64,000 nucleotides of DNA, taken from an uncultured Flavobacteriales bacterium (GTDB lineage: Bacteria; Bacteroidota; Bacteroidia; Flavobacteriales_D; Crocinitomicaceae). The notes under the pieces are model-generated. The model had not been told where the DNA came from. It searched no databases and worked only from the letters and a program-made list of their open reading frames with translations. The translations under genes were made by a program, and so were the position numbers. Positions 39,583 through 49,076 of this stretch are shown piece after piece; the first letter of the stretch is position 1; each line of letters opens with the position of its first letter. Location of the stretch: positions 124,001 through 188,000 of the forward strand of contig CAIZQH010000003.1 in assembly GCA_903935095.1 (NCBI GenBank), in the 5' to 3' direction.

Positions 39583-42411
39583 CTATGATTGGTAACTCTC
39601 GATACTAGGACAAGAGCAAATCAAATTACGGTCTCCAAATGCATTGTCCACGCGCCGAACCGGTACCCAATATTTCCACTCTTTCAAATAGGCTACTGGA
39701 TAAGCAGCTTCTTGAGGTGTGTAAGGGTAATTCCATTCTTTATTGATGATGCAATCCGCGGTATGCGGTGCATTTTTCAATAAGTTATTTTCTTTGTCAG
39801 CTTCGCCATTTTCTATTTGACGAATTTCCTCGCGAATCTTAATCATCGCGGTGATAAAACGATCTAATTCTTCTTTGTCTTCTGATTCTGTTGGTTCAAT
39901 CATCAAGGTTCCTGCGACTGGGAAAGATACCGTTGGAGCGTGGAAGTTGAAATCGATCAATCGTTTAGCCATGTCAGCTACTTCGACTTCTGCAGTTCGC
40001 TTGAAATCGCGGCAATCCAATATCATTTCGTGCGCAACCGTTCCGTTTTTTCCTGTGTATAGAATGTCATAATGTCCTTTCAAAGAAGCTGCGATGTAAT
40101 TTGCGTTCAAAATCGCGATTTCTGTTGATTCGCGTAATCCTTTTGCACCCAACATCTTGATGTAAGCGTATGAAATTAATAAAATCAATGCACTACCATA
40201 TGGCGCCGCAGATATCGCATGAATCGCTTTTTCTCCACCCGTTTTAATCATAGGATTTCCGGGTAAGAATGGCAATAAATGCGCTGCCACACCGATTGGA
40301 CCCATTCCTGGACCACCACCACCATGAGGAATGGCGAATGTTTTGTGTAAGTTCAAGTGACAAACGTCTGCACCAATATTTCCAGGATTTGTTAATCCAA
40401 CTTGTGCATTCATGTTGGCACCGTCCATGTATACTTGTCCACCGTTGTCGTGAATGATTGCGGTGATTTCACGAATGGCTTCTTCGAATACACCATGCGT
40501 CGATGGATATGTCACCATAAGACCACCCAATACATCCTTCAATTCAATCGCCACACGACGAAGTTCCTCTATGTTAATGTTTCCATTTTCGTCACAACCC
40601 GTCACTACTACGTCAAATCCTGCCATTACTGCTGAGGCTGGATTTGTTCCATGCGCAGAAGATGGAATGATCATTTTTTTACGTTGTGTATCTCCATTAG
40701 ATTCATGGTATGCTTTGATCACCATGAGTCCTGCATATTCTCCTTGCGCACCTGAATTTGGTTGCAAGGAAACTCCTGCAAATCCCGTGCTTTCGGATAA
40801 ATCTAAAGACAATTGTCTAAACATTTCATGGTATCCTGCCGCTTGTTCAATTGGAGCAAAGGGGTGTAAATTCGCGAATTGCGGATTGGTAATCGGTATT
40901 AATTCCGAAGCCGCATTCAATTTCATGGTACATGATCCAAGTGGAATCATGCTATGCACCAAAGAAAGGTCCTTGTTTTCCAAACGTTTCAAATAACGCA
41001 TCATTTTGGATTCAGAATGATGGCTGTTAAACACCGGATGACTTAAAACGGCATCTGTTCTCTTCAATTCGGAAGAAAGTTTTGTTGTTCCTTCTACTGC
41101 ATGAGCGTCGAAACACGCTAAAATAGCATGAACATCCCCCATGGTATGTGGTTCGCCAAAACTGATGCTCAATTCTGAATCAGAGATGTAACGGAAATTT
41201 AATTTTTGTGCTTCTGCTTTCTTTCGAATACCTGAACAATCAACACCTTTGATCCACAGTGTGTCGAAGTAAGAATCCGAACCTAAGGTGATTCCTTTTG
41301 CTGCTAACCCTGCCGCGGTTTTCGTTGCTAATCCATGCACGTGATTCGCTATTTCACGAATTCCATCTGGACCGTGATACACCGCATACATACTTGCCAT
41401 AACGGACAACAAAGCTTGTGCTGTACAAATATTCGAGGTCGCTTTGTCGCGTTTAATGTGTTGCTCTCTCGTTTGAAGTGCCATACGAAGCGCGAAATTA
41501 TCATCAGCATCTTTCGATACACCGATAATTCTTCCTGGAATATTTCGTTTGTACTCTTCTTTCGCTGCAAAGAATGCCGCGTGAGGTCCTCCGTAACCCA
41601 TTGGAACACCAAAACGTTGTGAGGATCCAAGAACGACATCCGCTCCCATGCTTCCCGGGGATTTCAAAACGACTAATGAAAGGATATCTGCAGCAACCGC
41701 CACTTGAATGCCGTGCGCTTTCAATCGTGAAATATGACCACTCAAATCACGTATGTGTCCATTGGCACTTGGATTTTGGATAAATGCTCCAAAATATTCG
41801 GCAGATCCTTCAAACGCATCGATATTTCCAGTCACTAATTCAATGCCTAAGTTAATGGCACGTCCAAGCATGACATCAATACTTTGCGGCATAGCATCTT
41901 CTGCGACGAAAAATTTATTTTTTCCAGCTTGAACTTCTGCTCTTGAACGCGAATTGTAGAACATGATCATGGCCTCCGCAGCTGCAGTCGATTCATCCAA
42001 CAACGACGCATTGGCAATCTCCATTCCCGTTAAATCTAATACCATCGTTTGGAAATTCAATAACGCTTCCAGACGTCCTTGGGAAATCTCCGCTTGATAT
42101 GGCGTGTATGCCGTATACCATCCTGGATTTTCCAATACATTTCTAAGAATCACACTAGGAACTATTGTCTCATGATACCCAAGTCCAATAAACGACTTGA
42201 AAACCTGGTTCTTCCCTGCTAATGCGGCAATGTGCTCCAAGTATTCCTGCTCGGTCATTGCATCCGCAATGTTTAACTCTCCGTTCAAACGGATTTGAGC
42301 AGGAATAGTACGATCGATTAAAGATGAAATAGAGTCGATGCCAATGGTTGCCAACATGGCTTTTTTCTCTGCCTCACTCGGTCCGATGTGTCTACTAGAA
42401 AATGGTGTCAT
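39583..42411 (-). CDS. gcvP: Glycine dehydrogenase (decarboxylating), glycine cleavage P-protein
   Basis: A 942-residue single-chain P-protein, homodimeric type, releasing CO2 from glycine and passing the aminomethyl group to lipoylated GcvH. SSRHIGPSEAEKKAML is the standard N-terminus, YTPYQAEISQGRLEALLNFQ lies in the first half, and NLHKTFAIPHGGGGPGMGPI in the second half carries the PLP lysine. ATG 42411 gives the family start; eight codons upstream are open but unlikely. TTG-N20-TATATTTG on the minus strand (complement of 42433-42463) is a good promoter. No other glycine cleavage genes are adjacent. Confidence 0.96.
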   Translation of the reverse strand: MTPFSSRHIGPSEAEKKAMLATIGIDSISSLIDRTIPAQIRLNGELNIADAMTEQEYLEHIAALAGKNQVFKSFIGLGYHETIVPSVILRNVLENPGWYTAYTPYQAEISQGRLEALLNFQTMVLDLTGMEIANASLLDESTAAAEAMIMFYNSRSRAEVQAGKNKFFVAEDAMPQSIDVMLGRAINLGIELVTGNIDAFEGSAEYFGAFIQNPSANGHIRDLSGHISRLKAHGIQVAVAADILSLVVLKSPGSMGADVVLGSSQRFGVPMGYGGPHAAFFAAKEEYKRNIPGRIIGVSKDADDNFALRMALQTREQHIKRDKATSNICTAQALLSVMASMYAVYHGPDGIREIANHVHGLATKTAAGLAAKGITLGSDSYFDTLWIKGVDCSGIRKKAEAQKLNFRYISDSELSISFGEPHTMGDVHAILACFDAHAVEGTTKLSSELKRTDAVLSHPVFNSHHSESKMMRYLKRLENKDLSLVHSMIPLGSCTMKLNAASELIPITNPQFANLHPFAPIEQAAGYHEMFRQLSLDLSESTGFAGVSLQPNSGAQGEYAGLMVIKAYHESNGDTQRKKMIIPSSAHGTNPASAVMAGFDVVVTGCDENGNINIEELRRVAIELKDVLGGLMVTYPSTHGVFEEAIREITAIIHDNGGQVYMDGANMNAQVGLTNPGNIGADVCHLNLHKTFAIPHGGGGPGMGPIGVAAHLLPFLPGNPMIKTGGEKAIHAISAAPYGSALILLISYAYIKMLGAKGLRESTEIAILNANYIAASLKGHYDILYTGKNGTVAHEMILDCRDFKRTAEVEVADMAKRLIDFNFHAPTVSFPVAGTLMIEPTESEDKEELDRFITAMIKIREEIRQIENGEADKENNLLKNAPHTADCIINKEWNYPYTPQEAAYPVAYLKEWKYWVPVRRVDNAFGDRNLICSCPSIESYQS

Positions 42412-42432
42412 GAATGTTCTTTTTTGAGTGCA

Positions 42433-42463
42433 CAAATATACAAAGCAAAAAAAGAATCGTCAA
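42433..42463 (-). promoter_or_regulatory. gcvP promoter
   Basis: On the minus strand TTG (complement of 42461-42463), 20 nt and TATATTTG (complement of 42433-42440) match the Bacteroidota -33/-7 pattern, 21 nt upstream of the start. Confidence 0.6.
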
Positions 42464-42500
42464 TGAAAAAAGGGGGGAAGTTTTGAACCGAAACGGGGAT

Positions 42501-43478
42501 TTATGAACCTTTTTCAAGCAAATAAGTCCGAGCTCTTAATTTGGCGTTTTCTTGGATGTCTTTCCAAAATAAATTGACATCCCCTTTATGCAGGGATTTC
42601 ATTGTCCACGAAAAGAGTCCAAGATAGGAGCAAGGACGTGAAATCCATATGGCACCATCGATGACATTTGTTTCAAAACAATGGCAAAAAGTCTGGTCGT
42701 TGGAGTACAAAAATCCTTGGTGCTGGTCTTTTGTTGCTGTCCCAGATGTCTGCCATGTAACAGGATTAACAACTGCTTTTCCTTTGTACCAGCGACGGTA
42801 TGAATCTTGATCGACATTTTTCTTGAAGGTATTCCACGTAACAAATCCACCCGTTTGACTTGCGGCATTCATCAATGGAATGCTGTTGAATTCATTTCGG
42901 TACATGCCGATTCCGGGAATATACGCGGCAACTAATTGTCCTCGCAGTTCTTTGTTGTCGAAAAAATCACGTAGGATCATTCTCAAATGCGTACTTCCTT
43001 GACTATGTCCAGCTAGAATGATTGGACGACCATGATTGTAATGATCCAAGTAATATTGAAAAGCATTTTTAACATCTTCATACGCGAAAAGTAAGGCCTC
43101 ACGACCACCTTCTTCAAGCAGTTCATAGGAGCGAATGTGCGCTTGACGGTAGTATGGAACGTACATTCTTCCAGCTTCCGCCCATGCACTTGCTTGGTAT
43201 TTCACTGCGGCATTCAGGACTTTTTGTTGCTGCTCTTGATCACTTAATTCTACATTCCATCGCGTATCCTTTTTATCCAGCATCAAGGTTGGATAGACAT
43301 AAAATACGTCCACATCCTTCCACAAACTGGAGTCCTTTACATTCGCAAGCAATCCACTAGGATAGGCACCTGGTAATACCGCCCAATTTTGTTGATTCGA
43401 ATAATCGACAGCCTGCGAAAAACAATCAGCTGTTGAAATGTTCCACAAGAAAAGAAGCATTAACGTGAATTTGTCCAT
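42501..43478 (-). CDS. DUF3089 alpha/beta-hydrolase-like protein
   Basis: A 325-residue exported protein (signal peptide ending near STADCFSQ). VFYVYPTLMLDKKDTRWN and IILAGHSQGSTHLRMILRDF, with the nucleophile elbow G-H-S-Q-G near residue 160, are diagnostic of DUF3089. A later FCHCFETNVIDG segment is also typical. It should be a periplasmic or outer-membrane esterase-type enzyme with unknown substrate. It is divergent from the DUF3078 gene with only 22 nt between starts, so the two share a promoter region. Confidence 0.85.
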   Translation of the reverse strand: MDKFTLMLLFLWNISTADCFSQAVDYSNQQNWAVLPGAYPSGLLANVKDSSLWKDVDVFYVYPTLMLDKKDTRWNVELSDQEQQQKVLNAAVKYQASAWAEAGRMYVPYYRQAHIRSYELLEEGGREALLFAYEDVKNAFQYYLDHYNHGRPIILAGHSQGSTHLRMILRDFFDNKELRGQLVAAYIPGIGMYRNEFNSIPLMNAASQTGGFVTWNTFKKNVDQDSYRRWYKGKAVVNPVTWQTSGTATKDQHQGFLYSNDQTFCHCFETNVIDGAIWISRPCSYLGLFSWTMKSLHKGDVNLFWKDIQENAKLRARTYLLEKGS

Positions 43479-43500
43479 TAATTTTGTGCTTGATTAGACA

Positions 43501-44400
43501 ATGCGCCCCAAAAATACATACATTCTAGCTGTTTTTCTGCTTTCGTGGACGATGAATTTCGCTCAGGTGAAAGCGGATTCTCTCAAATCATGGAAATTAA
43601 AATCCCTCTATTCCTTAAGTGGAACGCAATCCTCGTTCGTGAATTGGAATGCGGGTGGACGCAATAATATCTCGATGATTGGTTCGGTTGGAGCCAGCGC
43701 ATATTACACCCGCAAAAATGTTAAATGGACAAACGATGCTAGTTTAGCATTGGGCGGGATCAAATATTTGGACAAAATAAATGGAGTTGGGCTTCAGAAA
43801 ACAGATGACCGAATGGACCTTGCCAGTACCTTCGGGATGAAGTTGTCTCAGGATTTCTTCTTGACCATTGCTGCTGGATTCAAAACACAAATGGTGAATG
43901 GATTCACGTATCCAAACGACTCGGTCGTGGTTTCCACCTTTATGGCTCCGGGTTACCTAAATTTAGCGCTAGGTACAGATTTGCGAAAAGGCGATCAATT
44001 TTCCGTCTTTTTCTCTTCGATTGCCTTCAAATCCACGTTCGTTTTGGATGATTCACTTTCTGCCGCGGGTGCATTTGGAGTGGAGAAAGGACAAAAATAC
44101 CGTCAGGAATACGGAGCCTTCGTAAAAATGAAATGGAATAAAACTTTAGCGAAGAACATTGAGATGAAGTCCAAACTGGAGCTTTTTAGTAACTACTTAA
44201 ACAATCCTCAAAACATTGATGTCAACGCTGAACTGCTTTTTGTATTTCGGGTAAATTCCTTATTTTCCGCTACCGCTCAATGGAATTTAGTGTACGACGA
44301 CGATATCAAGATCCGCGACATCTATGGGAATGTGGGTCCACGTACACAATTCAAATCCGTTTTGGGAATTGGCATTTCGTATAAATTGGAAAATAATTAG
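43501..44400 (+). CDS. DUF3078 outer-membrane protein
   Basis: A 299-residue protein with a signal peptide (AVFLLSWTMNFAQ). SFVNWNAGGRNNISMIGSVG, then WTNDASLALGGIKYLDKI and QKTDDRMDLASTFGMKL, are the usual DUF3078 landmarks; alternating strands suggest a beta-barrel ending in VLGIGISYKLENN. Function is unknown. A TAATTTTG box (43479-43486) lies 14 nt before the ATG. It starts back to back with the DUF3089 gene. Confidence 0.87.
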   Translation: MRPKNTYILAVFLLSWTMNFAQVKADSLKSWKLKSLYSLSGTQSSFVNWNAGGRNNISMIGSVGASAYYTRKNVKWTNDASLALGGIKYLDKINGVGLQKTDDRMDLASTFGMKLSQDFFLTIAAGFKTQMVNGFTYPNDSVVVSTFMAPGYLNLALGTDLRKGDQFSVFFSSIAFKSTFVLDDSLSAAGAFGVEKGQKYRQEYGAFVKMKWNKTLAKNIEMKSKLELFSNYLNNPQNIDVNAELLFVFRVNSLFSATAQWNLVYDDDIKIRDIYGNVGPRTQFKSVLGIGISYKLENN

Positions 44401-44447
44401 GCGAATACCTTGTGCATAACTACCATTTTAACTGTTGAAAAATCAAC

Positions 44448-44478
44448 TTGTTAGCTCCTTCGAAGAGCCCTAACTTTG
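44448..44478 (+). promoter_or_regulatory. Promoter of the alpha/beta-hydrolase gene
   Basis: TTG (44448-44450), 20 nt and TAACTTTG (44471-44478) fit the Bacteroidota promoter. The -7 box ends 4 nt before the ATG at 44483, suggesting a transcript with almost no leader. Confidence 0.65.
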
Positions 44479-44482
44479 CGTT

Positions 44483-45175
44483 ATGCGCATTGGAATTCTC
44501 CTTTTTACTCTTTTTTTGTCTTTGTCCAGTTTTGGTCAACTAAAAGCCATTCACAATCAGGCGGACTATCCATTTTTATTGCACTTACCTGCAGATAGCA
44601 TCCTTAAAAATAATCCTCCGGTGTTGATTTTTCTGCATGGCCGTAGCCTTTCTGGTAATAATTTGGAGTTGGTAAAGAAATACGGAATCATCCACGAAAT
44701 CGAAAAAGGCAGAGAAATTCCAGCGATTGTCATTGCCCCTCAAGTTCCTGCTGGAAAATCTTGGGAACCGGAAAAAGTATTATCCGTTCTTCGCTTTGCC
44801 CAAGAACATTTTCAAACGGATACCAATCGGGTGTATGTCACAGGAATGAGTCTTGGTGGCTATGGAACCTTAGATTTCGCTGGTGAATATCCGGGTATTG
44901 TGACCGCAGCAGTGGCTTTGTGTGGCGGCGGAAACACCAAAAATGGTTGTAATCTTTCTACGATTCCTGTATGGATACAACATGGAAACCGAGATAGCGC
45001 TGTTCCCATTAGTGAATCCGAAAAAATGGTCCGGTCCATTCGTGCGTGCAACGGCGGAGAAAATTTAAAATACACTGTCGTTCCTGGTGCCAATCACGGG
45101 GACTTAGAACGCGTATTTCGTACCGACGAATTGTATGATTGGCTATTCCAGTTTAGTAAGGATCCCCTGAAGTAA
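44483..45175 (+). CDS. Exported alpha/beta hydrolase (esterase/phospholipase-like)
   Basis: A 230-residue protein with a signal peptide (LFTLFLSLSSFGQ). PPVLIFLHGRSLSGNNLELV supplies the oxyanion loop, RVYVTGMSLGGYGTLDFAGE the nucleophile serine in G-M-S-L-G, IPVWIQHGNRDSAVPISESE the acid, and PGANHGDLERVF the histidine, so the triad is complete. It resembles predicted peptidases and carboxylesterases of the dienelactone-hydrolase type. It converges on the DUF721 gene with no spacer. Substrate unknown. Confidence 0.87.
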   Translation: MRIGILLFTLFLSLSSFGQLKAIHNQADYPFLLHLPADSILKNNPPVLIFLHGRSLSGNNLELVKKYGIIHEIEKGREIPAIVIAPQVPAGKSWEPEKVLSVLRFAQEHFQTDTNRVYVTGMSLGGYGTLDFAGEYPGIVTAAVALCGGGNTKNGCNLSTIPVWIQHGNRDSAVPISESEKMVRSIRACNGGENLKYTVVPGANHGDLERVFRTDELYDWLFQFSKDPLK

Positions 45176-45481
45176 TTACGAAAACCAAATATCGTTGATG
45201 AGTTGCTTTCCGGCCTCCTTATTCACGCGCTCAATAATGATTTGTTTGCCATTCAGTAATTCCTCGCGCATGACTGATGAATCGATTTTCAAATACAAGG
45301 TTTGATGTTTGATATGAATTTCTTTCGTACGATGTGCTACCGCAGGACCCATTAATTCTGGCCAAGCAGCAATAATATCGTATTCCTTCATTTTACCTTC
45401 TAAGGAATAAGCTTTTAAGAATTTATCGATGAGGTCTTTTAATGGTTCTTCGTCCGAACTTCGTCTATTGTCTTCGCGCAT
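45176..45481 (-). CDS. DUF721 domain protein
   Basis: A 101-residue protein of the DUF721 (DciA-like) family. The core KEYDIIAAWPELMGPAVAHRTKEIHI is typical, followed by LYLKIDSSVMREELL. In other bacteria DUF721 proteins load the replicative helicase. It lies 9 nt downstream of recF on the same strand, as in many Bacteroidota, consistent with a DNA replication or repair role. The stop abuts the convergent hydrolase gene. Confidence 0.85.
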   Translation of the reverse strand: MREDNRRSSDEEPLKDLIDKFLKAYSLEGKMKEYDIIAAWPELMGPAVAHRTKEIHIKHQTLYLKIDSSVMREELLNGKQIIIERVNKEAGKQLINDIWFS

Positions 45482-45490
45482 GGAATAAAG

Positions 45491-46600
45491 TTAGGATAAA
45501 ATCAAGGAAAGTTGTTGGTCATTCACTTGAAAAAGTCTCTTTTCGGTGTGAATAGAATCAAAAAGTTGCTTCATGCGCCCTGGATCTGAATCCGTGACAA
45601 TCACTTGACCGAAATAATCGGCAGTGACCAAATCAATCAAACGCTGCACACGTTCATTATCCAACTTATCGAAAATATCGTCGAGCAATAAAACGGGTTT
45701 CAATCCTTTGTGCTGCTTCATCCAATCGTATTGTGCCAAGCGGAGTGCAATCACAAAGGACTTCTGTTGTCCTTGCGAGCCGAATTTTTTTACCGGATGT
45801 TTTTTGATGCTAAAAATCAAATCATCCTTATGAATACCAGCATTGGAATACTGTGTAGCCGCATCCTTTTTAGCAAAGTCTTTTAACAATTCACCAAACG
45901 ATTTTTCATTGAGCTGGGATCGGTACTCAAGCTCCACATCTTCCGAATCTAAACCGATTTCTGTGTAAAAACGTTTAAAAACAGGAATGAATTCCGCTAG
46001 GAATTCTTTTCGTTTTTGATGAATGTAATTTCCAGATGGAATGAGTTGCTCGTTCCACACTTCGATGGAATCTTCATCGAACAATCGGTGCTCAAACATA
46101 TTCTTCAGTAAGGCATTGCGCTGCTCAAGGACTTTGTTGTAATGTTGAATTTCTTCCAAATAGACTTTATCCAATTGGGATAAAATTCCATCCATCCACT
46201 TTCGACGCATGTCCGACCCATCCGCGATTAAATCACCATCATACGGGGAGATGAAAACCACGGGAAATTTTCCAATATGCTCCGCTAACTTTTCGTATTC
46301 CTTTTTATTGATCTTTACGGTTTTTTTACCGCCGTTTTTCAAGGCGCAATGTACGTTAAAGTCTTGCTCATCTAAATTCCATTTCCCTTGAATAGAAAAG
46401 AATCCTTGGTCAAAACGGATGTTCTGACGGTCAATCGCATTCAAGTAAGATTTACACATGCTCAAGTAATAAACGGCATCGAGAACATTGGTTTTTCCAC
46501 TTCCGTTTTGTCCAACTAAGCCATTAATTCCTGGACAAAGATCTACTTCTAAATCTTCGTAATTCTTGAAATTAATAAGGTGTAATTGTGCTAAAAACAT
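45491..46600 (-). CDS. recF: DNA replication and repair protein RecF
   Basis: A 369-residue ABC-type ATPase that helps load RecA at gaps and stalled forks. The N-terminus FLAQLHLINFKNYEDLEVDL leads into the Walker A loop GLVGQNGSGKTNVLDAVYYL; the signature region is FGSQGQQKSFVIALRLAQYD, and LLLDDIFDKLDNERV is the Walker B. Length is normal. ATG 46600 gives the classic start. TACCTTTG on the minus strand (complement of 46607-46614) ends six bases before the start. Confidence 0.95.
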   Translation of the reverse strand: MFLAQLHLINFKNYEDLEVDLCPGINGLVGQNGSGKTNVLDAVYYLSMCKSYLNAIDRQNIRFDQGFFSIQGKWNLDEQDFNVHCALKNGGKKTVKINKKEYEKLAEHIGKFPVVFISPYDGDLIADGSDMRRKWMDGILSQLDKVYLEEIQHYNKVLEQRNALLKNMFEHRLFDEDSIEVWNEQLIPSGNYIHQKRKEFLAEFIPVFKRFYTEIGLDSEDVELEYRSQLNEKSFGELLKDFAKKDAATQYSNAGIHKDDLIFSIKKHPVKKFGSQGQQKSFVIALRLAQYDWMKQHKGLKPVLLLDDIFDKLDNERVQRLIDLVTADYFGQVIVTDSDPGRMKQLFDSIHTEKRLFQVNDQQLSLILS

Positions 46601-46667
46601 GTGCCCCAAAGGTACTATTTATTTCGCGAATCGCGTCGAATTTGTTCCTTGCTAGACACGATATACT

Positions 46668-46695
46668 TTGCCGAAAGACTATTCTATTATCTTTG
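46668..46695 (+). promoter_or_regulatory. Promoter of the glutamate-semialdehyde dehydrogenase gene
   Basis: TTG (46668-46670), 17 nt and TATCTTTG (46688-46695) match the Bacteroidota consensus, 18 nt before the ATG. Confidence 0.65.
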
Positions 46696-46713
46696 TTAAA
46701 AATTCATATCATT

Positions 46714-48342
46714 ATGTCAAACGCTTTTTTTAAAACCCCAATAGCCATTAATGAGCCGGTGAAAGCTTATGCACCAGGATCAGCGGAAAGAAATTCCTTA
46801 ATGCAAACGTATCAGGACATGCGGAGTCAGGCTCCAATTGATATTCCGATGTATATTGGTGGTAAAGAAGTTCGTACAAATACGAAAAAAGCAATGAATC
46901 CACCGCATGACCATGCACACCTGCTAGGACATTACAATTTAGGGGATGCAAGTCATGTAAGCGATGCAATTGAATCCGCTTTATCTGCAAAAAAAGCGTG
47001 GGCTGAACTTCCTTGGGAAGAACGCGCAGCGATTTTCTTGAAAGCCGCAGATCTATTGGCTGGACCATTCCGCAATCGATTGAATGCCGCTACGATGTTG
47101 GCGCAATCAAAAAATGTAATGCAAGCCGAAATTGATGCTGCCTGTGAGTTAATCGACTTTTTCCGTTTCAATGTGCAGTACATGACACAGATTTATAAAG
47201 AGCAACCAGAGTCTTTACCAGGAATGTGGAATCGCTTGGAGTACCGACCTTTGGAAGGATTCGTTTTCGCAATGACGCCATTCAATTTTACGTCTATTGC
47301 AGCTAATTTATGTGCCGCGCCAGCGATGATGGGAAATGTGGTGGTATGGAAACCAGCGGGTACCCAAGTATATTCGGCGCAAGTCATTATGGAATTATTC
47401 AAAGCAGCTGGTGTACCAGATGGTGTAATCAACATGATTACCGTTGATGGTCCAGTTGCTGGAGACATCGTTTTCAAACACAGAGATTTCGCAGGACTTC
47501 ATTTCACAGGATCAACGGGAGTTTTCCGTCACTTATGGAAAGAAATCGGCCAAAACCTAGAGAACTACCGTTCCTACCCAAGAATCGTTGGTGAAACAGG
47601 TGGAAAAGACTTTATCATGGTGCATCGTTCGGCGAATGCAGCGGAAGTAGCAACGGCGATGTCAAGAGGAGCATTTGAATTCCAAGGTCAAAAATGTTCA
47701 GCGGCTTCTCGCGTATATGTTCCATCAAACATTTGGCCGGAAGTGAAACGTATTTTTGTCGAACAAGTAAACTCCTTCAAAATGGGTTCACCTGAGGATA
47801 CGAGCAATTTTATGAATGCCGTAATTGATGTTCGTGCTTTCGATAAAATATCCGGATTCATTGATTATTGTAAAGGACAATCCGATGCAGAAATCATTAC
47901 AGGTGGATCATACGACAAGTCAAAAGGTTATTTCATTGAACCAACGACAGTAGTGACCTCCAATCCGAAATTTCGCACGATGTGTGAAGAGATTTTTGGT
48001 CCAGTGTTGACCGTGTTTATCTACGATGAAAACCAATTTGAAGAAACCTTGGAGATATTAGATTCCACTTCGGAATACGCCTTGACGGGTTCCATTATGT
48101 CCAATGATCGTTACGCGATTCAATTGGCGACAAAGAAGTTGGTACATGCGGCTGGAAATTTCTACATCAACGATAAACCAACCGGTGCAGTAGTTGGACA
48201 ACAGCCTTTTGGAGGTGCTAGAGGTTCTGGCACAAACGATAAAGCGGGTGCAGCGATGAATCTATTGCGTTGGACTTCAGCTCGTACGATTAAAGAAACA
48301 TTTGTTCCACCAACAGATTACAAATACCCATTTCTCGGCTAA
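46714..48342 (+). CDS. pruA: L-glutamate gamma-semialdehyde dehydrogenase (1-pyrroline-5-carboxylate dehydrogenase)
   Basis: A 542-residue aldehyde dehydrogenase catalysing the second step of proline catabolism. NPPHDHAHLLGHYNLGDASH and the AMTPFNFTSIAANLCAAPAM segment mark the P5CDH group; RIVGETGGKDFIMVHRSA holds the catalytic Glu and FEFQGQKCSAASRVYVP the nucleophile Cys. The tail QQPFGGARGSGTNDKAGA is characteristic. The ATG at 46714 follows a good promoter; the frame upstream overlaps recF and is not used. The next gene begins one base after the stop. Confidence 0.95.
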   Translation: MSNAFFKTPIAINEPVKAYAPGSAERNSLMQTYQDMRSQAPIDIPMYIGGKEVRTNTKKAMNPPHDHAHLLGHYNLGDASHVSDAIESALSAKKAWAELPWEERAAIFLKAADLLAGPFRNRLNAATMLAQSKNVMQAEIDAACELIDFFRFNVQYMTQIYKEQPESLPGMWNRLEYRPLEGFVFAMTPFNFTSIAANLCAAPAMMGNVVVWKPAGTQVYSAQVIMELFKAAGVPDGVINMITVDGPVAGDIVFKHRDFAGLHFTGSTGVFRHLWKEIGQNLENYRSYPRIVGETGGKDFIMVHRSANAAEVATAMSRGAFEFQGQKCSAASRVYVPSNIWPEVKRIFVEQVNSFKMGSPEDTSNFMNAVIDVRAFDKISGFIDYCKGQSDAEIITGGSYDKSKGYFIEPTTVVTSNPKFRTMCEEIFGPVLTVFIYDENQFEETLEILDSTSEYALTGSIMSNDRYAIQLATKKLVHAAGNFYINDKPTGAVVGQQPFGGARGSGTNDKAGAAMNLLRWTSARTIKETFVPPTDYKYPFLG

Positions 48343-48343
48343 G

Positions 48344-49066
48344 ATGATCAACCATTTTTGGAAAATATTTTTTTGCATTCTCCTTTCTTCCCAAGCAAAT
48401 GCGCAATGGAAATGGACCCTGCATGCCGAAACAGGATTGAATAAGCAAGACGTGTCAGCCGTAAATACGTTGGTGCAACAAAATGAATTGAATCCAAAAG
48501 TATATTGGAAGTTTGCCGCAAGTGGTGGGGTGGAATTGAGTTATACCGTTTTGAAATTTGCGACCGTTTTTTCTGGATTGGGTTATGTAAAATCGAACGG
48601 AAGATATATGACTTCACAGAACGCCTACAATTCAGATGGTAGTTTACAAGCAACATACACAAGTGACAAGCTCACGACGGCGGACATGATTTCTTTGCCC
48701 ATCGGACTTCAACTAAATGCATGGAAGTTACATTTTGGTGGTGGAATCGAATGTCGATACCGAGTGGCGGGAAGTATGACGACAAATTACTCTTCCATTA
48801 CCGCTTTTGTGGCAAACAGCACGGACTTGGGGACCATAACTGGCGCAAATACCAATGCCAAATTAGATTATGGGTATTTTGCCTATGCTTCATTTAATTT
48901 CACGAAGCGGTTTGGTTGCAAAATCTCCTATTTTGAAGGTCAGCGCGATTTGAGCAATGATTTCGAATTTGGAGCATGGAAAGAATGGATGCAAAACGTT
49001 GGGAATTCGATCTTTTCCTTGAACAACAAGCAAATGACGCTTGGAATCTATTTGAAAATCAATTAG
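48344..49066 (+). CDS. Outer-membrane beta-barrel protein (hypothetical)
   Basis: A 240-residue exported protein with a signal peptide (FFCILLSSQANAQ). Strand-like alternation follows: WTLHAETGLNKQDVS, VYWKFAASGGVELSYTVLKF, MISLPIGLQLNAWKLHFGGG and QMTLGIYLKIN at the end, as in the OMP_b-brl families of Bacteroidota. No specific function can be given. It starts one base after the dehydrogenase stop, and a DUF2141 gene follows after 10 nt, so they are probably cotranscribed. Confidence 0.75.
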   Translation: MINHFWKIFFCILLSSQANAQWKWTLHAETGLNKQDVSAVNTLVQQNELNPKVYWKFAASGGVELSYTVLKFATVFSGLGYVKSNGRYMTSQNAYNSDGSLQATYTSDKLTTADMISLPIGLQLNAWKLHFGGGIECRYRVAGSMTTNYSSITAFVANSTDLGTITGANTNAKLDYGYFAYASFNFTKRFGCKISYFEGQRDLSNDFEFGAWKEWMQNVGNSIFSLNNKQMTLGIYLKIN

Positions 49067-49076
49067 TTAAAGTTCC

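Noticed and set aside
40402..40996. Frames opposite gcvP (up to 180 codons)
   Set aside because: Antisense shadows of a conserved gene; no signal peptide, domain or promoter.
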